From Camellia lanceoleosa (lineage: Eukaryota > Streptophyta > Magnoliopsida > Ericales > Theaceae), in the NCBI GenBank assembly GCA_025200525.1, contig CM045762.1, positions 29,113,600 to 29,177,599 of the forward strand: a stretch of 64,000 bases of DNA, given 5' to 3'. The notes below the pieces were generated by a model. The model did no database searches. It saw nothing but the letters and a program-made list of their open reading frames with translations, and had not been told where the DNA came from. Position numbers and translations under genes: made by a program. This document shows, piece by piece, positions 13,188 to 26,000 of this stretch. Every line of letters starts with the position of its first letter. Position 1 is the stretch's first letter.

Positions 13188-15519
13188 TCATTAGTGTATT
13201 TTTTTCAAACGTAACACTCAAAGTTTGAAATTATACATTTACCCAAAACTTTCTAAGAATTTTTTATACTATTTTTTGAATGGTTTGAAAAATCTCACAC
13301 TCTTTTGGAATGGTTTGAAAAATCCCAAAATCTTTTTTTAGAGTGTTGCATTAGAATATTTATGTGTTACATTGAAAAAGTATACTAGGAAATTTTTTTA
13401 TGTATTACATTGAAGTGTTACATTAAGAAGTACTTTTACATTGTTAAGTTGTAATATTACGTTTGAAAAAATATATAATAAGGATTTTTTTGAAGTATTA
13501 TATTAGAGTGTTATGCTTGAGTGTTACATTAGAGTGTTACAAAATTAAATTATACATTTATTCAAAACTTACTAAGGAGTTTTTGTATTTCTTTTAAAAT
13601 ATTTAAAGAATCTCATATCCTTTTTTAATGTTTGAAGAATCTCATATTTCAAATTATTTTTATACTCAATTTAAAATGTTCAAAAAATCTTACATTTTAA
13701 GCCATTCCAAATAAAAAAGATTCACATATAAAAATTCAACCCAAATTTAATTATCATAGGTTGTGTATCTTACTTTAATATCATAAAAAAACATAAATAA
13801 AGGTATACTCATAAATCTAATTTTTAAATAATATATTAAATCTACCTTTCTAAAATCAATGGGGCCAATTGGTTTATAAGAAAACTCTTGAGACTAATCA
13901 AGTCATCATTATTCAATATGAGATTTATAGGTAAATTTTCATAGCTTTAATTTTCATCATTTTGTTTAAATTTTTATTAATTTTACCTACTTATATTCCT
14001 TAAAAAATTAACAAATATCTTAAAATTATTAATTTTAATCTTCAATTTAAAAGAAAATATCTATCTGAGATCTTAAAAATTGACAAGTGTCCCAGACTTA
14101 TTAATTTTAATCTCTAATTTATACAAAATTATCAAATTAGAATTATAAATACTAACGAACATGCTATTTTATAAACTTTTAATTTTTTATGAAAAGATAT
14201 ATAGAAAAATAAAGAAAGTGATGTGATAACTTATATTGATTTTTTTACTTTTTAACTAAAATTTCAAATTGTCAAAGGAGGAATTTTTAAAATAAGATAA
14301 GTTAGACTAATTTTTTGGGGGGAATTACACATAAATGGGAAGACAAAAAAATATTTACAAAAAAGTTTAAAAAAAATTATGATTGTTTTATAAATAATTT
14401 TTTGTCCACTAATATGTAATTTCCCCAATCTTTTTTATGATTTAGATTATAAGTTTACATTAAGTTTATAAATATTATAAAATTTAAATTCACTTAACAC
14501 TTAACCCTATTTCAATCAATAATTCGTTAATTATATTGATATAAAAATAAATAAATTATACCTACACCTCTTGAGTTTTAATTTTAATACATATATCTCC
14601 TGCACGTTTTGAAAATTATATTTTTTACCTTGAATTTTATAATCTTATTACAATTTACTTTCGAATACTATCTGTTCACATCATCAATTAATTGGGTAAA
14701 TTACACTGATCTTTTTTGAGGTCTGAAAGAATATAACAAATTTTATATTTTTAACATAATTACGTCAACTTCACTTTCAGTATACTTATATAGACTGAAA
14801 CTAATGCAAATAAAATGAAAATACAAAAATAAACAATGTAAAGTATACATTTTTATATAAAAGATATGACACTATCATTTTTTTTCCATCAATATAACTA
14901 ACACATTATTGATAAAAATGAACTAAATATTACATAAATTAAAATTTTAAAAGAGTTTAATGTAATTATGTCAAAATTACAATTTATCAAAAAAAAAAAA
15001 TAGAGTAGAGGTTTGCTTAAAATATAAATTGAGCCTTATAGTTCTGAAAATTATATCATACCTTGTCAAGTTTCTAATCGCATAACAAATGACTTCTTTT
15101 ATTAAATTTTTTTGAAGTCAATTAATAATTTTTAATAAGAAAAAATTGTTGAAAAGTTCAATCTAAGGAGTGAATAAGATATTAGGTCCAGTAGATATTT
15201 TATATTAGTGAGAGATCCACAAGTTGTGTAATAGTTTGGTGATGAGTTATTTTATTGATTTTGGAGAACATTTTGTTTCTAATTTTATCCCTTAGTTTAA
15301 ACTATTGACTTTTTTTAACCGTATGTTCAAATTTATATCAATCTGTTTAAATTTATATTTATATGTTCAAATTATTTTCTATCTGTTCAAATTTATATCT
15401 GTTAGTTTTTTGTTCCTTATGATATTGAGACCCAATTTATATCATTGAAGCCAATAACTATGATATCTTAACCTTATTCTCCAGTCAATTTGTACAATTT
15501 ATGTATGTTTAATGTCAAT

Positions 15520-16640
15520 TAGGTTAGATGCAGTGGGAGAATAAAATGAGCAGAAACGTAAGTTTTGTAGCAAAAAAGTGCTTCACTCGCGTGTGAATGA
15601 CCATTCCCTCACGTGCGATGCATCTATTGCAGCCAAACAGAGACCATGAAAATCGCACATTTGGAGGTTTTTTTCCGCACGTGCATAATCCTCGCCGCAC
15701 GTGCGGTGGAATTTCCCGCACATGCGACCGTATATCGAAATTCATACCTGGTGTTTGGAACTTGTTTTGAAAAAACTGAAGGTATAAAAAGACAACCAAA
15801 AATAAATAAAATTGGATTAGTGTTCTAAAAATTTCCAAAATATAAGAGGGGCTAGGGTTTGAAAAGAAAGGTTCTCAAGCTTTAAGAACATTATCCATGG
15901 GGGTTTCCTCTTCCTCTACCTCTTTTCATTCCTCCATGAATGGCTAGTTCTTCTATTTCTAGGGTTTTGATAAAACCCTAGCCAAGTAAATAGAGTTTTT
16001 TATTTGGTTTTCATTGTTATAATAGTATGGACGAGTTGTATGGTGTTTAAGAAGTTTTTAAATATATATTCCATGATTTTCTTCAAGTATTCTATTTTTT
16101 TGTGATTGTTAAATGCTTTCCATGCAATGGTCTTCTATTCTTTCATATTAAAGGTATTAGACGAGCCACACTATGAGAGACGAGTTGTGTTGCTACCTAA
16201 CTTAGAGTGAACAACTCATGTTACTTGAGATGGTTCGTATATATACATTGAACGTGATAATTCTCTTGATCAATACTTCGAATTTGTAGTTGTGAAGTAT
16301 TATTTGGTTAGAACCGTAACACAATTGATTTCTAAATTGAGACCTTATTTATGTAGCTAGTGGTGAATTTGTTACCCTAGGTTTTTCCAAAAATCACTAT
16401 CTTCAACTTCAATTTTAATTGCTAGTTTAATCTCTTAGTTTTTTTTTTTTTAATTATTATTAGTCTATGAACCATCATCTTATTGATCAAAATTAATTTA
16501 AGAATTTAACAATTAAATTAGTTTAATTTCACATTTATCCATGTGGATTGATACCTGAACTTACCATTATTCCAAGGAATTTTGTACAGTTTAGTGTTTA
16601 TTTTTTGTGTGTAAAACGACCCACCACCTTATCTGTTTAA
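15520..16640. repeat. Retroelement-like relic with CGCACGTGCG palindromes
   Basis: Between 15590 and 15730 the sequence repeats CGCACGTGCG-type palindromes (variants CACGTGCG, CGCACGTGC, CGCACATGCG) spaced roughly 30-40 bases apart. Further on there is a T-rich tract and a phrase near 16545 resembling the TGTGGATTGA-type segment common in plant LTR retroelement non-coding regions. No open frame or border was identified, so this is a tentative relic. Confidence 0.35.
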
Positions 16641-17819
16641 TTTTTTTCCCAATCTGTTTAATATTCGTGGATTTCTCTTTCTATATGTTTAAAATCTATC
16701 AATTTCTCTATATTTCTATTAAAAATCTGTCTATGTAAAATTATATTTGTTGAAATTTTATTATATCTGTTCAATTTTTTGAACCTATCTCAACATATTT
16801 CTTTAATTTTTTGAACAAATATGAGCCTTTTGGAGAGTGAAGAGAGAAGAGAGTGATCTATTCAATTTATTTTTTGTTTATTTAAATCTAATACAAATAA
16901 ATCTATGTTAAGGCACTTTAGATTAGTGTTGCTAAACTTGCTCAATTTGAAACCCATGGTTCATACCAATAAAGACTATGCAATCAACATCAACAATTTG
17001 GAACCCGTGTTGCTAAACAGAGAGTTTTCAAGAACAAAAATAACTTCATCATTTCACGAGTCTTAAATCAGAAACAATACATAAAAATAATAAAAATATC
17101 AATATTCTTCGCTATGAGACTATTCAAGTTCACGAAACATATAAAATGAGCAAAATTGAGTGTAAGATCGTCATCTGAATCGAAGCTCACTCTCTCTATG
17201 AAGAACTGTGTTTGAATCTGGAAAATCAAAGAATTGTGTTCAAATATGGAAAATCTAAAAAATCAAATAATTGTTTCGTGAACTTGGAAAATCTGGAAAA
17301 TCAAGAAAAAAATAAATTGGAAAACACATTTTAGATCTAAGAACTATGTTCAAATCTAGAGAAATTGAACTAGAGAGAGAGAGAGAGATTGGGATCCAGG
17401 GCTTGGAAAGAGTCAATATCCAAATTTGGAGTTCAGAGACCTGAAGCGGCAAAGATTAGAAGTCGCCGTAATGAAAGGCGGTGTTACAACGATGGCGATC
17501 GGTGGTACAATAGGGTTTTGTCGAGAGAAAGAGAGAAAGGACTATGACATTTTGGTGAATCCACTTAAAAATAGAAAGAGAAAGACCGACAGCTCCATCG
17601 CCTGCCGACAATGGAGACATCGAGCTTAGTTGCGACAGTGTTATTGATTTCAATGAGAAAACCATTTCAGTAACATGATCAACGCGGCAGTGCAAAAGCC
17701 GTGTTGGGAGCTAGATGAGTAAGAGTCCGCCATGACCGATGAGTTTGGTGATTGAAGATAATCTACAAAGAAAAAGAGACGATAGTGAAAAATTAAAAAG
17801 ATGAGAGAAAAGACATATA

Positions 17820-17872
17820 GGGGGTTTGGTTTGGGGTTTGGTTTAGGGTTTGGTTTAGGGTTTGGTTTAGTT
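17820..17872 (+). repeat. Degenerate telomere-like repeat
   Basis: The tract alternates GGTTTGG and GGTTTAGGG units. It contains copies of TTTAGGG, the usual plant telomere repeat, mixed with the variant TTTGG. It is short (about 50 bases) and imperfect. It may be an interstitial telomere-like tract or a chance minisatellite. Confidence 0.5.
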
Positions 17873-18289
17873 TCCACAGTGTGTACCATATCTATAGATG
17901 GATATTTTGGTCACTTTGTATAAACTTGTCCTTATGACAAAGTATTTTAGCGTTTGGATCTTTGGTCAAACAAAATCTAAATTTGAATTTGTGCACCAAA
18001 GTGTTCTTTTAATAATATGATAAAATGTATATTAATTAATAATATAGTTAATTTCATTATTATATAGAAGGATAATTAAAATTTTTTTTTTGTCTACTAA
18101 TTTTTGTAAATAAAAATTTCCGGTAAGATAATATTTGTAAGTTCTAAAACTATTGATTAATCGGTATTTTAAATTAATGAAGAAGAGAGACAGAGAAAAA
18201 AAGAAAAAAAAGAAAAAAAGCCATTGCCATCAGTTACAAAAGCAAACAGCCACGTAGCAGTAACGGTACAAACATGGAAGAAATACACA

Positions 18290-18420
18290 ACTCCAGATGA
18301 TTCTCCATTGAATTTCTCTCTCTCTCCCTCTTTATTTTTCAGAAAGATTTCTCTCTGTTATTTCATGATCTCTCTTTCTCTCTCGCTCTGATCAAGGCCC
18401 AATTTGGTTTGTTCTTTCGT
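18290..18420 (+). promoter_or_regulatory. Candidate 5'UTR leader of the RING-H2 gene
   Basis: This pyrimidine-rich leader (CTCTCTCTC tracts at 18315-18390) follows a purine-rich tract and looks like a plant 5'UTR exon. A leader intron would run from about here to the acceptor CAG at 23036-23038, just upstream of the first coding exon. The donor is not certain. The link to the gene downstream is inferred from the acceptor and from the absence of any other promoter-like leader nearer the ATG. Confidence 0.35.
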
Positions 18421-19329
18421 TACTTCTCTAAAATTTCCCTAATTCTTACTTCATTTTCAATTTATTTTTTTATTTTTTGTAATTTTCAATCCTACCATAT
18501 GTACGCATCAATATGTATCTACAGGATCAGACACACATTAGCATTCGAAAGAAAGTTCAATTACAGGCTTTACATGGATTATAATCAACAATGTTCCCAT
18601 TTCGTTGTTGATTAGAAATTAGGGTTTTTTTTTTTTTTTGCCCCTTTTGATTGTTGCAAGAGTGCACAAATTACGTTTACATTTGTTGCCGATAATTGCA
18701 AAAGCTAGCACTTTGAGCATCTGATTTATTTTTATTTTTATTTTTTTAAAATATTTTATTTAGTTATAGAGGTGACCTACCTTGTAATTCTAGCAGAAAT
18801 CATGTTGAGGGTCTTTTTACCTTCTAACAAATGAAAACTTGACCCAGCAAAGCTAGATAGCAAGCTGTATTATGAAAATTTCTAAATTTAAAAGTTCATA
18901 TTTTTTTCCCCACATTGTTCTCAGCAAACAAATGGAGTCTTATTTGTTAAATTAGGGTTACTTTTTATTTGTGAAGCTACAAACTTAATGGGTAATTTTT
19001 TTCCTCCAAAGATTTTACTTGATTTGGTTTAAAGTATTTGTGCAAGGGAACAATTTTACAGGGCTGTTTCTCTTTTATAATAATTTATTTTTAGCAAAGT
19101 TGTAGCTATTGTAATAAATTTTAACAAATTTCAAGTAATGAACTATGCTTTTAGATATTACAAAATGCTCTTAGGCCAATGATAAAAATGAGGACAAATG
19201 CCCATAAGGAAAGGCAGTAATTAAACAAGTGACTGGATGCCATTAAAAACCTTGGACACTTAAATTATTGTTTGGTTGCTTCTCATTGTACTTCTTAAAT
19301 TTTAGCAACTGAATTATTTCTAAGTTTTG

Positions 19330-21130
19330 ATTTGTAAGAGAGGTGGCTGGATTGGTTTGACCTAAGTTCAAGAAATGCGATTCTTGCATTTGGCAACTTG
19401 AAGTGAGTATTCATGTTCAACATGATTTGATTAGTGTAAATGCATCTTAAATGGTTTACAACCTACTTTAGATGTTAAATGAAGGTTGGAAAGAGGTTGG
19501 AGTCAGAGTTGGGTTGAGATTAGAAGAAGAAAAATAAGTTTGAACCATTTTAGGTTAAGCCATAATTTATCGGTTAGCACGTCACATTGTCGAAAAAATG
19601 GCCATATTTTCCTCAAGGAAACTGGAATCTTGCACCATTTGTCGCATTGGAAACTAGACTTATAGGTCTTTCTAGTGGTACGAGGCTTGCAGTCTAGGAT
19701 CTTTTCCAGTTGAAGACAACAATTTTGTGTCAAAGTTGACCCAAAATTGACATCAACGTTTTTTTTTTGGTCTCTCTCTAGAATGTTAGGATGTTTAAAT
19801 GGGCATAGTTTCTTCATTTGAACTCTAATCTAGGCCTATAAACTAGAGGTTTACAAAATTAGAAATCTACTTTTCTATGGCATTAATCTCACCTTTAGAT
19901 TCTCATTATATCAGGAGATATGATCAGTAGAGTGCACCTATCTCAAGCTGGTCACTGTAGGTAAACTATAATTTGTAACATTCTTTCATCTTTAGTGTAT
20001 TTCTTAATTACTTTAAATCATGTTTTACTTTGCATACTATATGTCAATGAGATCAAGTGATTCTGAGTCTCAAAATGAGTTATGGTTTATATATTAATGT
20101 ATTTCACGTGCATGTGTAGTTACAGCATGCGTTATATTTAGGGTATGATGTTTATTAGTATCAACTTGTTGCATGTCTTAGGGGTGAAGAAGATTATTAC
20201 GCCTATGTTCCCTTCACCCAAAGAGTGAGTCGAAGCCTAAGTTAAATCGACAGTGTGAATAAGGTAAGTGTACTGAAAACTAAACTTATGATACTATGAA
20301 AATTATGTTCTTATTTTTAAGTATGGTGTTTCTGTACATGGAAATGATTTTGTGTCGGTTATTTACGATTATTGGATCAATTATTATTCTTAAATGCGAT
20401 TTGGATTCATTATGTGATGGCTTTTTCTAGTGAACAAGTTGTATCTCATACGTGTCCTGCACGTGTTGTATCTTGCAGTTTTTTGAAAATTGTCAAGTGA
20501 ACATATTGGTGTCGTGTTCATGTTAGGTCGCATGTTTGAGTTCATTCTTCTTAGGTCATGCTTTGGGAGGTATGACAAGCATTGGGGATTGTATCATAAT
20601 CTACAAAGTTAGGTATGATACGCTTTCTGAGATATTACATATCTTGGTCAAGGTCCCTTTGTCTCCAAGACTAGTCAAGGTGGACCCACCATGCCATTTT
20701 GGGGGTGAGCGAGGCGAACCTTGACAAACCCATGACTATAGCCTCTAAGCCACAATCCTCCAATGATCCCAAGTGGTTGTCCTAGGCCCTGCTCACAGCC
20801 TAGTTGAAGTGATAGTTGACTTTGTTCTTGAATTGTTCTCTGTAAGCAAGGTGATCAATGGCAGTTGCTTGCCATGCGCAAGCGACTGTTTTGGCGGCTG
20901 CTTGGATGGGGCAGCAAGCAGCCTTTTGGCAGTTGCTCGTTGAGGCAATCCATGAGGGAACACACTGTTTGGCAGCTGGGACTCAGACTTGGTTTGTTCA
21001 GAGAGGTCCATATGAGGTGCTGTGCGGTTGGACCACATTTCATCTTCTTTTGTCAACACATGGCTGTATGGATGTAGCTGTTGAGATGACGTAGTGGAGA
21101 TGGACACATACCTACTACACACTATCAATT
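19330..21130. repeat. Possible LTR relic in the leader intron
   Basis: This part of the presumed leader intron is less AT-rich than its surroundings. It contains phrases reminiscent of Ty3/gypsy LTRs (CTTCATTTGAACTC at about 19810 and GGTATGACAAGC at about 20567). No terminal TG/CA pair with TSD was found, and open frames here have no family resemblance. Confidence 0.25.
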
Positions 21131-21361
21131 CATCGTTATGAATTCAACTTGTTTTCTTTTCTATTTTTTGGCATTCTTATAGCTTATTTGTAATCTTTTA
21201 AAGATGCCTTTTTTTTGTAATTTTTGCAGTATATTTTAATTTTAATTCTTATGTTGCCTCTATTTTAATTTGCTATCTGCTACAACTTTTAAGAGATTAT
21301 GGTCTCCTTTCCATCCAAACAAAAGGGAACTTGAGAAGAGCTAAAGGAACAGGAGTGGGTT

Positions 21362-21565
21362 CAAAACTTGAAAAGAACTAAAGAATGTGGTTTCCACTGT
21401 GTATTGAGGAATTTGGTTTCTTTCTATTTTTGGTAGTCTTCATTTCGTTCATACTTTCAAAACTTGAAAAGAACTAAAGAACGTGGTTTCCATTGTGTAC
21501 CGAGGAATATGGTTTCTTTTTATTTTTAGTTTTGGTAGTTTACGTTGTGTTCATACTTGCAACAA
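21362..21565 (+). repeat. Two-copy tandem duplication, 96-bp period
   Basis: The phrase CAAAACTTGAAAAGAACTAA starts at 21362 and again at 21458. The following bases (GTGGTTTCCA, GAGGAAT, TGGTTTCTTT, TTTTGGTAG) repeat in the same order with a few substitutions. The second copy has a small insertion. Confidence 0.85.
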
Positions 21566-22260
21566 AAAAAAAAAAAATCCATTTTTTTCAATTGCTAGTA
21601 CCATACTTCTCTTCCTTATTTTTTTCTTTTTTATTTATAATATAATATGATAAAAATCTTCAACAGATGTCTCTAGTATAGACTCTTTTGTTTTTTTCAT
21701 TCTTAAATATCCTTGTCTTTCCATGACTATAATTGCGTGTTTGAAGCATGATGGATCTTGTTTGTTTAAGTTCTTTCTTGCCTATATATATATAGAGTGG
21801 CTTTTCATTCTCTCTCCATTCTTTGCTACAAAACATTTTCGGGTATGATTCCATCCTGAGGTTGATGCCCATACATGAACAGTGGCCTTGTAAAAGGTGA
21901 ACATGTAAATTTCTCAACGAAAAGGAGAATGGATTGGAAACTTCTCCAAGCATATTTCATGTGCATTGGGTGAGTGGAATCATTATTCATTCATTCTTTC
22001 ATTTTGCCTTTGCTTACTCCATTTGAGTCTTCCCTTTTCCATCTTTTGGGGGTTGGCTGAGCTTCTCCTTTGGACGTACGAGTGTTCTTGATGATTAATA
22101 GCTAGAAGTTTTGTGGTACTAGAAACATGTTTTTTTATGTGGTTATGTGTTTGTTTAGCAGTAAATTGGTGATCTAGAAACAAAAGACAAGAAGTAACCA
22201 CCCCTTTCCCCAACTAATGGGAAAAATAGGCACATGGGCAACTGTAGTTGGTCTCAATCA

Positions 22261-22304
22261 TTTGAAAGTTTTGGGTTCATTAAGTTGAACCCAAAACTTT
22301 CAAA
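22261..22304. repeat. Perfect 19-bp hairpin
   Basis: TTTGAAAGTTTTGGGTTCA at 22261-22279 is followed by a six-base loop (TTAAGT) and then its exact reverse complement at 22286-22304. A further copy of TGAACCCAAAA follows at about 22310. It lies in the presumed leader intron of the RING-H2 gene. Confidence 0.9.
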
Positions 22305-23066
22305 ATCTAATGAACCCAAAAGGTGTTGGTGGTCTTTGTAAATGGACAATCCATGTGTGAGTTTTTGATAGAACCCAAAATTGACAGGCAGTTATCTTGG
22401 TGAAGAGGTGACCTTGGCAATTGGATTTTGTGGTAGGCTCACTGTGCCTCCTTAGGGCACAAGACTTGTAATGGTCAATATCCATGTCTTCAAACTCAGC
22501 ATATTTATGGTTTTGGTTCTTTTCTTGGGTCTTGATCGCCTTTTTTCTTTTTGTTCCTTTGAGTGAGAGAAAGGCCTTTGATTAATAATTTGAGATGAGA
22601 GAAGGCATACGTGGTGATCAGGTTGTCAATTGTTTGTTGTATCTCCCACTTTTAGGTTTTAAATAAAATATGTGTGCAGATATGCTCTCTGTTTTCATAG
22701 ATTTTCTTTTGTATACCTAGTCCCTTGAAATCAATCACCTGATTACCAGAACCTAACACATGCAATTATTTGTCCCATGTGATGGGGTTCATTAGAATTA
22801 TGAGTTCAATAACGACAACTCTATGGGCTGTCATTAAGGTGAAGATAGTGCCAAAATTGGTAAAAATTTCAATTCATTTTTCACGTATTCCCAAACACCT
22901 CTATTGAAATTTATGCACACTTCACACATTTCTATACACTTTTTACACGTGCATATAGGCATTAGCATTTTCCTTTGTTATTTGCGAGTGATCAATCTAA
23001 CCCTTTTTTTACACTTAAGATATTTCCACTTGAAGCAGGAATTATCCAGTCATTTGATTTGATAAA

Positions 23067-26000
23067 ATGGGGCAAAGGAATATGCTGTGCCCTAGTCAGA
23101 TGATTGACTTGGAGCTGGATGAAGAAGCCCAGCCCCATGTCCGTCTCGAGCCTTGTGTTCTTTTCGGGAGCATAGCAAATTGTCCACAGCCTAATGTCCA
23201 CTCGATATTACCAGCTGCTGGGAACCCAACTCATTTTGATATCCATCATCTACCAGAGAGCCATGAAAATGCTTTGTTTTATGGGATGGCACAGTACAAT
23301 GGTTTTCAGTTTCATCATGCATCTAATTACTATAATCCATATATGACTCCATCTGGTGCTGGAATTTTCCCTCTCCCGATAAATCAAGGGTCTCATGATC
23401 TATCACCATCCTCTAGCAATGGTGGAATTATTGGAGTCCCTATAGATGACTATAGAATGAGCAATCACTTCATGGTTGGTGCTGGAGTTCCATCTAAGAT
23501 GAAAAATGCTGAAGGGATGCCAGGAAGTTTCCAGTATTGTAATGCTTTAGCAGGCCCTAGTTCTGCAATCACCCTTTTAAATAGAAGGCCTTTTGAACCT
23601 GTGGCTAGTCCTATGGAAGTTGGATCTCATCAAAGTGTATCAGCTGCTATTGGACCAGACTTTTTGTTGGCACATAACCCTAACCATTTGATTCAAACGA
23701 CTTATGTTGGGCCGGCCTTTCAGACTGCCAGTTCTCCCTGGTTGGACCATCAGTTCCACACTAATGGTGGTGATGGAGGCACTCTGACTTGGAGTCAGGC
23801 ACCTGCTATAACCTACTTGCACGGTAATTTTTTTAGGGTTTATAGTGTTATCTATTCTTTAGCCTTTGTTTTCTTTTTCTGATGAGCCTTTTTTTTTAAA
23901 AAAAATACAAAAATATAACCGGTGGCAACTAAAACCTTCAAATGAGAAACAAAATTTCCATTTGTTTCCATCAGAAAATGAAACACTAGTGTTTTCATGA
24001 AACGCACTGCTACATGGAGAGACACCATAACACACTGCAATAAACCAAAACATTAAGTTGAATTTTTTTTTTTATAGATTTTTTTGCTATTTTTTTTAAG
24101 AAAAATATAAATGGTATTTTACTATGTAGTAAATTTTATATACATTAATAATATACTCTTTAAGTAAAATTTTATACACTTTTAGAATCATTTGAACTTG
24201 TGTTTAATCTTAAGTTACTGGACAATACTAAACAAGTTTTGGTTCATAGAAATATTGATTACACTTGCTCTTTTATGTGAACACTATGTAAATCTCAGTA
24301 TGTTTAATTAATCAATTATGGAACTTGTATACATTTAGATAACTTATGTTTTCAAATATTTCTACGTTTTTTCAAATTCTTCTGTTGCTTCTTAAATGTT
24401 TCCGAAATGTTTTTCTTTCCATATTAATCAAAATGACACATGGAAACGAAATTTTGATCCTTGCCTTCAAATGGAAAGTTTCATCCCACTTGTCTTGTGT
24501 AACTTATCCTTCAAAAGTTCAGTGGAATCTGTTCCACCCACTCTCGTCTAGTGAGTGGTACATGACTACTATTTTTTGCTGAAGGCACCATTAGTATAGT
24601 TGTATTCCATGGAAAAGCGAGGAAAATATTCCAATTTGTTCCTACATCCTAGTATGCCATTGGTGATATATTCTTAAACCTGTAAGAATTGAACTAATCT
24701 CTTTCTCTCTTTCTCTCTCCTGATTTCAGGGAGTAGTGTTAGTGGTGGACGCACAGAGCCAGGAACCATGGGTGCATATCAAGAGACAGCTAGCAATAGA
24801 AGTTCAACAACTATCATGCATCTTCCTCCCTTCCACCAAGGGCACCACAATCTTCATCATCCACCACATCCTATGCAAGGATTGAGAGGCCAGAATATCA
24901 ATTTCCATTCCCAAGTAGCAGCATCTTCTCATAGACTTTCAACAAGTAGCACTTCACACACACATATGGATCCTTTCCAGGATGGTGTGGAATTGGGGCC
25001 TAGATACGTGGGACCTGTTCCACCAACTAGCCCTAGGATATACCAGCCCCATCAAAGGGCACTCATGCCTGAGGCAACCGTGAGGCACCGTAACCTTCCT
25101 CACTTGAGAATTCTGCCAGCAGATGTAATCTTTTCTCTATATTTCAGTTTTATGATTTTACTTACCAAAAAAACAAACTATAATTTACAGATTTTGTTTT
25201 ATCGGAGTTGTATGCTTAGGTGTTGTTTGGTAACATTTACATTTTATTTGCCTAAAACATTAAACACGATTATGTTTATTTTTGGTATAAAAAAAAATTA
25301 AAAAAAGCTTGGTACACACATGGAAGGTGGTTGTTGGAGGAGATCACCAATGGTGATGATGAGCTATGGCCGGTGGCTACAGGGGGTGGGAGAATTTTTT
25401 TCTAAAACAACATTTTTTTGGACAAGAATTTAATAAATTTTGTAAACTGTTCGCAAGTTTTTGAAAACGAAAATAGATACCAAATGGGTTTTTGCTTACA
25501 ATTTTCAAACATTTTGTAAATATAAATATAAAACTGTAAAAATTAACATTACCTAATAGACCCTTAGTGATTATCTTTTATCGTTAACCATTGTCTTTGT
25601 ATTGTTTACTATGTGTATGTAAATTGGCTAAACAGTTTTGGTTGATGTATGTAGGAAGTCGCCACGCTAGAGATTTCTGGCTATTATGAAGTAGGGAATT
25701 CCATTGATCGTCACCGAGATTTGCGCTTGGATATCGATCATATGTCATATGAGGTATCTTGAGGATTTACTTTTCTTATCATGAAATGGTTGATGTTTTA
25801 ATAAAATAATAGAAAAACATTTTGCGGGAGAATCCAATAGAGAATTAGTATATATTAGAACAACCTTCCCATGTTGTTTTGATTTTCCAGAAATTGATTA
25901 ATTGTTATGCCAACTAATTTAACTGGAAAATCTTAAATTCTATTCCAGGAGCTTCTTGCATTGGGCGAACGGATTGGCAATGTTACGACCGGGTTGTCGG

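Larger units (their letters stand above)
12599..18250. other. Divergent intergenic region full of degenerate repeats
   Basis: No gene is visible between the two divergent genes. The stretch at 12.85-13.75 kb repeats the phrase GTAACACTCTAAT and its complement many times. The stretch at 14.0-15.5 kb is AT-rich with no recognisable open frame. From 15.5 to 16.65 kb lies a sequence of different composition, resembling retroelement non-coding DNA. At 17.2-17.9 kb short open frames overlap on both strands without family resemblance. I see no rRNA or tRNA gene. Confidence 0.5.

Noticed and set aside
20793..21128. Overlapping frames on both strands of up to 111 residues
   Set aside because: They lie in a presumed intron and repeat relic, show no family resemblance, and arise because the local DNA is less AT-rich.
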